A DNA stretch of 64,000 nt from Streptomyces sp. S.PB5 (GTDB lineage: Bacteria; Actinomycetota; Actinomycetes; Streptomycetales; Streptomycetaceae), in NCBI RefSeq assembly GCF_030403745.1, contig NZ_JAQMWP010000031.1:25066-89065 (forward strand). Direction: 5' to 3'. The notes under the pieces are model-generated. The model saw nothing but the letters and a program-made list of their open reading frames with translations. It ran no database searches and was not told the DNA's origin. This document shows, piece after piece, positions 35,060-42,318 of the stretch. Each line of letters starts with the position of its first letter. The first letter of the stretch is position 1. A program made the translations under genes and the position numbers.

Positions 35060-36046
35060 GTGCTGGTGCTCGACACGAACGACCTTCCCGCCGCCGACCG
35101 GCTCGAGGCACTGCACGCGGTGGTCGCCCAGGAAGGAGGCATCTCCTCGGCCGAGGAACACGAACCTGCAGCCGACATGTGGAAGCGGCTCGAAGTCTGG
35201 CACTTCGGGCCCGTCACCCTGTTCGACACGCGTGGCACGGGCGTGCGCTTCGTGCGTTCGTTCCGCAAGGCGCGTCGGGAACTGCTGGACAACGTTTCGG
35301 TCATGGCGCAGGCCGAAGGGTTCGGCACGGCCGCCTTCGGCTGCGACGGATACCAGCGGCAGCTGGGAGCGGACGGTATCGGGCTGACGCCGCACATGGT
35401 CGCGTCGCACGAGTACGGATGGGCGGGGGCCGGCAGCTCGCTGGCGTTCAGCGTCGACATCGCCCATCTCGCCCTACCGGTCGACACGGTGCGCGCGGCG
35501 GTCCCACTGCTGCAGCACAGTCCCGTCGAATCCTTGTTGCTGCAGCACATCCGCGGACTGCGGCTGCAAGCGGACCGGCTCAGCACCGGACCCGAGGCCG
35601 AAGCACTTGCCGCCGCCACCGTACAACTCACCCGCGCCCTGATCGTCTCGGTCGCCGGCAACGACACCACGCGACGGGCAGTGGCCCATGAAACGCTTCT
35701 CACCCGAGTCCTGGCCTACCTTCACGCCCACCTGACCGAACCGGAGCTCACACCGCAACGGGTCGCCCGGGCACACGGCATCTCCGTGCGAACCCTGTAC
35801 CGGCTGTGCGAGGAGAACGGGCTCAGCCTCGAACAGTGGATCATCCGCCACCGTCTGGAAGGTGCCCGCGACGACCTGGCCGCCACCGATCAGGACCACC
35901 GGACCAACGAATCCATCGCCCGCTCCTGGGGCTTCGGCAATCCCGCGCACTTCTCCCGCCGCTTCCAGCAGACCTACGGCACCACCCCCACCCGGTGGCG
36001 GAGACACTCGCGCGATGATCCAGCCCTCTCCCGCGAGGCCGAGTAG
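35060..36046 (+). CDS. AraC family transcriptional regulator (AraC-binding-like domain)
   Basis: A 328-residue regulator. The N-terminal AraC-binding-like domain (about residues 10-180) includes TLFDTRGTGVRFVRSFRKAR, and the C-terminal helix-turn-helix (about 215-315) includes LTPQRVARAHGISVRTLYRL and FGNPAHFSRRFQQTYGTTPT. The GTG at 35060 follows GAGGAGG. Members of this group (like AraC regulators of nitrile or aromatic degradation) activate nearby catabolic genes. It converges with the ene-reductase gene. Confidence 0.9.
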   Translation: MLVLDTNDLPAADRLEALHAVVAQEGGISSAEEHEPAADMWKRLEVWHFGPVTLFDTRGTGVRFVRSFRKARRELLDNVSVMAQAEGFGTAAFGCDGYQRQLGADGIGLTPHMVASHEYGWAGAGSSLAFSVDIAHLALPVDTVRAAVPLLQHSPVESLLLQHIRGLRLQADRLSTGPEAEALAAATVQLTRALIVSVAGNDTTRRAVAHETLLTRVLAYLHAHLTEPELTPQRVARAHGISVRTLYRLCEENGLSLEQWIIRHRLEGARDDLAATDQDHRTNESIARSWGFGNPAHFSRRFQQTYGTTPTRWRRHSRDDPALSREAE

Positions 36047-36097
36047 TGATCAGCCCTGAGCGCCGCAAGGCGGTTGTCCCGACTCGGTGTCCGCCAC

Positions 36098-37225
36098 TCA
36101 GTCCAGGCTGAGCAAGGCCTCGGCGGAGAACGGGCGCAGTTCGCCCTGACGGCCGTCGCGGATCTTGGCCACCCATTCCGGGTCCGAGAGCAGCAGGCGC
36201 CCGAGGGCCACGAGATCGAACTCGTCCCGCTCCATGCACTCCACCAAGCGGTCCAGAGAACCGTTCGCCGCGCCCTTGCCCTCGATGAGCGCGCTCAGGA
36301 ACTCGCTGTCGTCGAGCCCGACCGAGCCGACGGCGACCGTCGGGAGGCCGGTCAGCTTCTTCACCCAGCCCGCCAGTGAAAGGTCCGAGCCCGGGAACTC
36401 CGGCAGCCAGAAGCGCCTGGTCGAGCAGTCGATGACGTCGACGCCCGCCGCGATCAGCGGGCCCAGCATCAGTTCCAGCTCGTCGGGGGTGGCCGCCAGC
36501 CGGGCGCCGAAGTCACCGACGGTCCACTGGGAGATCCGCAGGAAGATGGGGAAGTCGTAGCCGACCGCGGCCCGGCACGCCGCCACCAGCTCGGCCGGGA
36601 AGCGGGTGCGGCCGCCGAGGTCACCGCCGTATCCGTCGGTGCGTGTGTTGGTCTCGGGGCGGAGGAACTGGTCGATCAGGTAGCCGTGTCCGCCGTGCAG
36701 CTCGAGACCGTCGAAGCCCAGGCGCTTGGCGTCCGCGGCGGCCCGGGCGAACGAGTCGACCACCTCGGCGATGTCGGACTCGGAGAGCGTGGCGGGCCCG
36801 GCGGCGGGCACCTGCGGGTCGGGCACGGCGTCGCCCTTGCGTTCCAGGCCGGCGTGCCACAACTGCGGGATCACGCGACCGCCTTCGGCGTGGACCGCCT
36901 CCACGACCCGGGCCCAGCCCGCGAGGGCGTCCTCGCCGTGAAAGCGCGGCACGGTGGTGGCGGGGGCCGCCGCGGGGTGGCCTACGACGGTGCCCTCGGT
37001 GACGATGAGGCCGACGCCGCCCCGGGCCCGTCGCGCGTAGTACTCGGCGACCTCGGGGCCGGGAACGCCGTTCGGCGAGAAATTCCGCGTCATCGGTGCC
37101 ATGAGGACGCGGTTGGGCAGATGCAGCCCGCCGACTGTGAAGGGGCGGAACAGGGGGGCCACGTCGGGGACGGAGCCGGGCGTGAAAGTGGTCGTTCGGG
37201 GGGCCGGGACGGGGGTGGCGGGCAT
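36098..37225 (-). CDS. Old Yellow Enzyme family ene-reductase (FMN)
   Basis: A 375-residue NADH:flavin oxidoreductase. PFTVGGLHLPNRVLMAPMTR is the N-terminal barrel start, and the substrate-binding pair is H-x-x-H (His177 and His180 in LHGGHGYLIDQF), as in XenA-type enzymes rather than H-x-x-N. GYGGDLGGRTRF and ALGRLLLSDPEWVAKI are further signatures. It reduces activated C=C bonds with NAD(P)H. It is on the same strand as the biosynthetic operon and starts 122 bp after the P-loop gene, so it may be its last member. Confidence 0.88.
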   Translation of the reverse strand: MPATPVPAPRTTTFTPGSVPDVAPLFRPFTVGGLHLPNRVLMAPMTRNFSPNGVPGPEVAEYYARRARGGVGLIVTEGTVVGHPAAAPATTVPRFHGEDALAGWARVVEAVHAEGGRVIPQLWHAGLERKGDAVPDPQVPAAGPATLSESDIAEVVDSFARAAADAKRLGFDGLELHGGHGYLIDQFLRPETNTRTDGYGGDLGGRTRFPAELVAACRAAVGYDFPIFLRISQWTVGDFGARLAATPDELELMLGPLIAAGVDVIDCSTRRFWLPEFPGSDLSLAGWVKKLTGLPTVAVGSVGLDDSEFLSALIEGKGAANGSLDRLVECMERDEFDLVALGRLLLSDPEWVAKIRDGRQGELRPFSAEALLSLD

Positions 37226-37347
37226 GGAGGGCTCCCTCGGGTGCGGAGGTCATCAGAAGTCAAGGGGCGGGGCTGCGTGGCCTGGAGCGCACGATCAATG
37301 AGCCGGGGTCCGGAGCCACACGGTCGGGCCGCTCCCCCGGCGGGCTC

Positions 37348-38091
37348 TCAGGCGGAGTGGCGCTCGGCGGCCTGCGCGGTCCGCCGGTAGGCGTCGGCGA
37401 TGTCCCGGCGGGCCAGTTCCACCGCGTGTTCCAGGCTCATGCGCGCGGGCAGGCCGAAGATGTCCACGATGGTGGCCAGGCGGTGTTCAAGGCTGCCGCC
37501 GACGACGTGGTACGGAATGCGCAGCTCATCGAGTGTGCCGCGCAGCAACTCGTCGGACATGCCCCTAAAACGCTCGGAGACCGGGCGGTGCCCGTCGGCG
37601 ACCAGGTCGAACTCCACGGGCAGATGGATGAAGACGTCGTAGGCGCGGCGCGCGTGATCCTTCAGTACCGCTCCCATGGCGTCGATCACCTCCTCGTAGA
37701 AGTCCGGCGCCGACCCGCCGGCCTCGTAGCCGTCGGTGGGATGGATACCGGCTCGCACGCGCACCTTGCCGTACACCCACTCGTGCAGGGAGGAGCCGTC
37801 GGAGACGAAGCCGTCGGGCAGGTGTGACTCGTGCACAGCCCGCTCGGTGAACCGGTGGACGCCCAGCTGGATCAGTTCGGCGGCCGTGCACTCCTCCAGG
37901 CGTTTGCCCGGCAGGACGTCGGCCAGGATCTCGCGCATGGTCCGGGCATGGGTGCGCGGTACTCCCGTGAGGTGGGCGAGGGCGATGGTCGTCGTGGTCT
38001 TGCCCGTGCTGTACGTACCGGAGATGGCCAGGCGCCGCATGGACGTGCGGTTCCGTTCCGCGCGCGCGGGCGTGGGGACTGTGGTCGTCAT
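37348..38091 (-). CDS. P-loop NTPase/kinase-like protein (AAA family ATPase)
   Basis: A 247-residue protein. The P-loop is GTYSTGKTT (about residues 25-33), with a kinase-like layout: HARTMREILADVLPG after it, VSDGSSLHEWVYG, a lid-like region around FRGMSDELLRG, and VFIHLPVEFDL as the core strand. It resembles AAA_28/NadR-type small-molecule or nucleoside kinases; the phosphate acceptor is unknown. It overlaps the AvrD-family gene by 4 nt (ATGA), which ties it to the biosynthetic operon. A role in phosphorylating a sugar or product, or in self-protection, is inference. Confidence 0.75.
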   Translation of the reverse strand: MTTTVPTPARAERNRTSMRRLAISGTYSTGKTTTTIALAHLTGVPRTHARTMREILADVLPGKRLEECTAAELIQLGVHRFTERAVHESHLPDGFVSDGSSLHEWVYGKVRVRAGIHPTDGYEAGGSAPDFYEEVIDAMGAVLKDHARRAYDVFIHLPVEFDLVADGHRPVSERFRGMSDELLRGTLDELRIPYHVVGGSLEHRLATIVDIFGLPARMSLEHAVELARRDIADAYRRTAQAAERHSA

Positions 38092-39119
38092 CGCGGTCCT
38101 TGGTCGGGTAGTCGGTGTGCCACGGAGAACCCTCCGGTGATGCCGTGGAAGGCGTAGCCGAAATCGCAGACCCGCCAGGTGTCGTCGGCGATGATCAGCA
38201 GGCGGCTGTCCTCGATGCGCACATGCGCGGAGAACGGGTGCTCCAGCGTCCTCAGCGGCATACGGGTGGACAGGGCCGCCTTGCGCAGCCAGAGCGTGTC
38301 GCTGTCACCGCGGTCGATGCCGTCGATTTCGTACAGCAGGACCTGGGCGAGCTGGCCCGTCACGGTGATCGCGTCGATCATGGAGGCGCTGGGCAGATAG
38401 GCGGACTCCAGTCCGGTGGGCCGCAGGTGGCTCTCGCCGGGCGCGGGCGTGATGTGGACGGTGGCGTCCACGCGTCCGGCGTCCCGGTCGACGATGAGGT
38501 GGGTGACCTGCTGGTCGCGGTGGCGGAAGAGGTCGGCGAAGTACCGCCGGTGCGGCTCGCCCAGAACGTCCTCGGCGCTTCGGTGACGGGCTCCGGCACG
38601 GCCGGGCCGGTATCCGCCCGCCGCCTCGTGCTGGATGTCGCACCGGACCTCCATCGAGCCGATGCGGGTGTGCAGGGAGGAGGCCAGCAGGCCGTCGGCG
38701 ACGTGCGTCGACTCGGCGGGGCGGACGACGCCGTGCACCGGGATGTGGTCGAGGTCCTCCTGTGGATGGACGCCGGCCCGCAGGTGCACCGCGCGCAGCC
38801 ACATGCGTGAGCGGGCACCTGCGTCGAGGCCGTAGGCCTGGCCCAGCAGGATCTCGGCGAGCTGCGCGACCAGGGCCAGACTGTCGATGCTGCTGAGGTG
38901 AGGGACGAGTTGACCGGTGCCCTTCGCGGACCAGTGGGCGGGGTACGTCACGGACGCGCGGGCGGTCGCCTCGGTGGAGTCGGGCCGGCGGGAGACCTGG
39001 ATGGCCTCCAGCCGGTGCCGCACGCGGCGGAAGCCGGCACCGAAATAGCGGTCCTCGCCGGGCCCGAGGCAGTCGTCGATGGTGGCGACGATCCGCCGGG
39101 TTCCGGCCGGAGCCGTCAC
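38088..39119 (-). CDS. AvrD family protein (syringolide-type elicitor biosynthesis)
   Basis: A 343-residue protein that I recognise as an AvrD homologue. The N-terminal DDCLGPGEDRYFGAGFRRV, the block ASVTYPAHWSAKG then VPHLSSIDSLALVAQLAEIL, and the second-half repeat YLPSASMIDAITVTGQLAQV then LLYEIDGIDRGDSDTLWLRK fit the family. The sequence shows two related halves, suggesting a double hot-dog-like fold. In Pseudomonas syringae, avrD causes production of syringolides, C-glycosyl-like lipids built from a beta-ketoacid and a pentulose. The GTG start at 39119 overlaps the stop of the 62-residue gene by 4 nt (GTGA). Its neighbours include a PKS able to make a beta-ketoacyl chain, which fits this chemistry. 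Confidence 0.8.
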   Translation of the reverse strand: MTAPAGTRRIVATIDDCLGPGEDRYFGAGFRRVRHRLEAIQVSRRPDSTEATARASVTYPAHWSAKGTGQLVPHLSSIDSLALVAQLAEILLGQAYGLDAGARSRMWLRAVHLRAGVHPQEDLDHIPVHGVVRPAESTHVADGLLASSLHTRIGSMEVRCDIQHEAAGGYRPGRAGARHRSAEDVLGEPHRRYFADLFRHRDQQVTHLIVDRDAGRVDATVHITPAPGESHLRPTGLESAYLPSASMIDAITVTGQLAQVLLYEIDGIDRGDSDTLWLRKAALSTRMPLRTLEHPFSAHVRIEDSRLLIIADDTWRVCDFGYAFHGITGGFSVAHRLPDQGPR

Positions 39120-39304
39120 GGGCAGCTCGTGGCGTCGCCACGGGCGGGCGGGCGGTTCGCCCAGGGAGCGGCCATCATCCGGTGGAACATCTCGTGCGAG
39201 GCGAGCAGGAGCGCAGGCGGAAGCAGGGCTGCCGTGCGATCGGGGTCTGCGGGCGGGGACAGCGGGGCGAAGTACGGATCGGGGTGTGGGGCGGCGGTGT
39301 GCAT
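39116..39304 (-). CDS. 62-residue protein of unknown function in the biosynthetic operon
   Basis: This small gene has an excellent ribosome binding site (AGGAGG, 6 bp before ATG 39304) and its stop overlaps the GTG of the AvrD-family gene by 4 nt, so it is very likely translated and coupled. It also lies only 31 bp after the acyl-CoA-dehydrogenase-like gene. The protein is rich in Pro and Ala with one predicted helix (TAALLPPALLLASHEMFHRM) and one Cys near the C-terminus. I recognise no family. It could be a small partner or chaperone of a cluster enzyme. Confidence 0.72.
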   Translation of the reverse strand: MHTAAPHPDPYFAPLSPPADPDRTAALLPPALLLASHEMFHRMMAAPWANRPPARGDATSCP

Positions 39305-39335
39305 GACGGGCCTCCTGTCAGGTCCGTGGTCGGGG

Positions 39336-41075
39336 TCACAGGCCGAGCAGGTCGTCGACGTGCCGGTCCCGGGACAGCACGGCGCGGGCGATGCCGGCGT
39401 GGTCCGGCTGGTCCGGGGCGTCCAGCTGTGCCCACAGGTCACGCAGCCGGGACCGGGCGGCCGTGCAGTGGACGTCGGTGAGCCGCTGGTGGCCGTCCTG
39501 TTCGGCCGTGGCGAGGACGGCCGCGGCGCCCAGCAGTTCGCGGGCGATACGGCCGAGCAGCAGCAGCGGGTACTGCCCGGAGCGTCGCTGCCGCTCCCCC
39601 GCCGGGCGGGCGGCGACGTCATGGCAGACGGCGGCGAAGCGGGCCAGGTCCTCGTGCAGGTCGTACAGATGACGGGCGTTGCGCGGGAAGAAGTTCTCGG
39701 TGGCCGGGAGGGCGCCGGGCAGGCCGTTGTCCAGGAGGCCGGTCGGCGCGGTGTCCGCGCAGTGCGTGAGGAGGGCCTGGGCCGCCTGGACGTCGATCAG
39801 GTCGTCCACGCCGCCGGCGGTGCGCAGCATCCTGATGTCCCGGTAGGCCCGCTCCAGCGGTACGGACGGTGCCCCGCGGCGGCGTTTGGAGCGGTCGGTC
39901 TCCAGCCCTTCGGCGCCCAGGAGGGAGACCGTACGGTCCACGACCCTGGTGGCCGCCTCGGTGCAGAAGTTGCGGGCGATCATGCGCTCGAACCAGCGGT
40001 CGCCGGGGGCCGGGCCGCCGAGGCTCCAGCGCACCACGGCGTCCATGGCGCGTACGTCCGCCGCGTTGGCGGCGAGGGTGCGCTGGATGAGGTCGTACTC
40101 CCCCAGCCCGATGCCGTCGATGCGTCGGCGGGCGGTGAACTCCCTTGACCAGCGCAGGCAGTTGCGGGCGAGGGCGAGGGCCGGGGCCGCCTGGATGAGC
40201 ATCCGCGCGGTCAGGAAGGCCGAGGTCCGTTCCGGGGTGCGGCGGGGGTCGCCCTGGGCGGACGTGACCACGTGGTCCCTGGGGACCGTCACCCCGTTCA
40301 GGCGCAGCCAGCCGTTGGGCAGACCCCGTACGCCCAGGTACTCCAGGCCGGCTCGCACCTCGAAGCCGGGGCTGCGGGTGTCCACGACGGCGAGACCGAC
40401 GCGGGGGCCGTCCTCGTCGCGGACGGTCACGGTGACGCCCAGGAGGTCGGCGACGGGTCCGTTGCTGATGAACAGCTTGTCGCCGGTGAGGACGTACGCC
40501 GAGCCGTCGGGAGTCGGGACAGCCTTCGTCCGCGGCCACTGGTTGCCCTGTCCGGCGGGCTCGGCGTCGGCGAAGCCGGAGATCATGCCCTCGCGGCTGC
40601 GGCGCCGGATCAGGTCGCGCAGTGAGCCGTGCGGCAGCGTCGGCAGCAGCGAGGTGGCGACCCCGATGCCGTTGTGGACGGCGAGCATGAAGCCGATCGC
40701 CACGGAGCGGGAGGCCACCGCCTCCACGGTCCGGAACAGCGCGTACGGCGTCAGTCCGAGCCCGCCGAGGTCCTCGCCCGTCGCGAGCCGGAAGGCGCCG
40801 AGGTCGCGCAGCCGCGCGATCACGAACGGCGGGATCTCTCCCTCCCGGTCGATGGCGTCGGGGTCGACCTCGGTGTCGAGGAAGGCCAGGAGCCGCGCCA
40901 CCTCGGCCGGTTGCTCGACGCGCTCGGGCGCCAACGCGTCACGCCAGGTGTCCCAGGACGGGGCGCCGCCGGTCAGGGCGGTCAGGAAGGCCGCCGCGGG
41001 CTGCGTCGCGACCTGCTTCGTGGGCTGCGTCAAGGGCTGCGTCGTGGGGCGCTGCGCGAAGACTTGGACGGTCAT
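39336..41075 (-). CDS. Acyl-CoA dehydrogenase-like protein with C-terminal extension
   Basis: A 579-residue protein. Residues about 45-420 follow the acyl-CoA dehydrogenase fold: FGMISGFADAEPAGQ-like region, YVLTGDKLFISNGPVADLLG (FAD/substrate strand), LEYLGVRGLPNGWL, and RNFCTEAATRVVDRTVSLLG. The catalytic Glu that usually sits in a YEGT motif after the YRD-I segment is absent: here the sequence is YRDIRMLRTAGGVDDL. About 150 extra residues follow. It lies 1 nt after the oxidoreductase gene (TGAGATG), so it is in the operon. It may desaturate or oxidise an ACP-bound or free intermediate, or do flavin chemistry other than dehydrogenation. Confidence 0.83.
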   Translation of the reverse strand: MTVQVFAQRPTTQPLTQPTKQVATQPAAAFLTALTGGAPSWDTWRDALAPERVEQPAEVARLLAFLDTEVDPDAIDREGEIPPFVIARLRDLGAFRLATGEDLGGLGLTPYALFRTVEAVASRSVAIGFMLAVHNGIGVATSLLPTLPHGSLRDLIRRRSREGMISGFADAEPAGQGNQWPRTKAVPTPDGSAYVLTGDKLFISNGPVADLLGVTVTVRDEDGPRVGLAVVDTRSPGFEVRAGLEYLGVRGLPNGWLRLNGVTVPRDHVVTSAQGDPRRTPERTSAFLTARMLIQAAPALALARNCLRWSREFTARRRIDGIGLGEYDLIQRTLAANAADVRAMDAVVRWSLGGPAPGDRWFERMIARNFCTEAATRVVDRTVSLLGAEGLETDRSKRRRGAPSVPLERAYRDIRMLRTAGGVDDLIDVQAAQALLTHCADTAPTGLLDNGLPGALPATENFFPRNARHLYDLHEDLARFAAVCHDVAARPAGERQRRSGQYPLLLLGRIARELLGAAAVLATAEQDGHQRLTDVHCTAARSRLRDLWAQLDAPDQPDHAGIARAVLSRDRHVDDLLGL

Positions 41076-41076
41076 C

Positions 41077-42198
41077 TCATGCCTCCCGGACCTGGCTCGC
41101 CGCGGCTTGGTCGGCGGAGCGGACGGTGTCGAGGAGCCGGTGCAGGCGCAGGCCGGTCTCGAAGTCGGGCACGGTGCGCGAGCCGCTGCGGATGTCGCGG
41201 GACAGCGCGGCGTAGAGCTCCGCCACATTGCGCACGGCGGTGTCGGGCACGTCCACGGCGGTCCGGCAGTCCGGCGGCACCGCCACCTCCCGGCGGCCGC
41301 CGGTGGCGGCGCTCTTGTCCTCGTACAGGCGGATGTCGCTGATCTGGATGCCGTGTCCCGCGGCGGGCCCTTCGGAGACGAGGGTCAGGGTGCCGCGGGT
41401 GCCGGAGAACTCCAGGCGGGTGCGGGCGTGTCCGGCCTTGCCGTCGTGGAGATGGACCGACACGGGGATACCGGTGACCAGGAAGGCGCCGATGACGATG
41501 TGGTCGGCGCTGGTGACGCCGACGCTCTCCGCGGTGTCGGAGACGGTCAGCCGGGGCTGCTGGACGGAGAGGGACGCCGCGAGCCTGCCGACGGATCCGC
41601 ACAGGAACTCCAGCAGGTCCAGGGTGTGCCCGCCGGCGACCTCCAGGGTTCCGGCGCCGTTGCGCCGGTCCAGGGTGTAGACGGCGTCGGAGGTGATGGT
41701 GCCGCCGGCTCCCTTGGCGCGGGTGGCGAAGACGTTGACCGCCGTGACCCGGCCGATGGCGCCGGAGGTGAGCAGCCGGCGGGCGTGGCGGGCGGCGGGC
41801 GCGTGCCGTGCCTGGAGGCCGACGGCCGCGTGGACACCTGCCTGCCGGGCGGCCTCGGCCATCACCTCGGCTTCCTTGGTGGTGCGGCCGAGCGGCCATT
41901 CGCAGTAGACGTGCTTGCCGGCCTCCAGGGCGGGCAGCACCAGGTCGGCGTGGTCCGGTGTCTTCACGGCGACGACCACCAGGTCCACCTCGGGATGGCC
42001 GCTGAGCCGGGCCGGGTCGGTGAAGGCATGGGCGGCGCCGTAGTGTTCGGCGGCGCGGCGGGCGCTGCCGGCGCGGGTCGTTGCGACCGCCGTCACCTTG
42101 TACTCCGGCAGGGCTGTGAGGGCCGGCAGGTGGGCCGTCTTGGCCCAGCCCCGTTCGGTACCGGCGCCGATGACACCTACACGAATCGGTTCGGTCAT
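41077..42198 (-). CDS. Gfo/Idh/MocA family NAD(P)-dependent oxidoreductase
   Basis: A 373-residue oxidoreductase. The Rossmann domain starts IRVGVIGAGTERGWAKTAHL and contains the family E-[K/W]-P motif as CEWPLG (Glu100, normally EKP). The C-terminal alpha/beta domain has GGTITSDAVYTLDRR and AGGHTLDLLEFLCG, with the His of the usual catalytic region. Such enzymes oxidise or reduce sugars, inositols or ketones. It is the second gene of the leftward operon, separated from the PKS gene by 120 bp with a strong hairpin. In this context it could reduce or oxidise a ketose-derived or keto intermediate. Confidence 0.88.
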   Translation of the reverse strand: MTEPIRVGVIGAGTERGWAKTAHLPALTALPEYKVTAVATTRAGSARRAAEHYGAAHAFTDPARLSGHPEVDLVVVAVKTPDHADLVLPALEAGKHVYCEWPLGRTTKEAEVMAEAARQAGVHAAVGLQARHAPAARHARRLLTSGAIGRVTAVNVFATRAKGAGGTITSDAVYTLDRRNGAGTLEVAGGHTLDLLEFLCGSVGRLAASLSVQQPRLTVSDTAESVGVTSADHIVIGAFLVTGIPVSVHLHDGKAGHARTRLEFSGTRGTLTLVSEGPAAGHGIQISDIRLYEDKSAATGGRREVAVPPDCRTAVDVPDTAVRNVAELYAALSRDIRSGSRTVPDFETGLRLHRLLDTVRSADQAAASQVREA

Positions 42199-42253
42199 GG
42201 TTCTTCCTCGTCTGGGGAGGGACGGGGGGCGGGTGCGGGTGCGGGTGCGGGGC

Positions 42254-42304
42254 GCACCGGGGCGGAGCCGTCGACGGGGGAACTGACCGGTTCCGCCCCG
42301 GTGC
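42254..42304 (-). terminator. Large hairpin between the PKS gene and the rest of the operon
   Basis: GCACCGGGGCGGAGCCG pairs with CGGTTCCGCCCCGGTGC (16 of 17 positions; 17-base loop), starting 14 bp after the PKS stop codon. It may be a partial terminator or an mRNA-stabilising structure that sets the ratio of PKS to the five downstream enzymes. A GGTGCG triple repeat (about 42231-42248) lies next to it. Confidence 0.65.
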
Positions 42305-42318
42305 CGTGCGGGGTGGGA

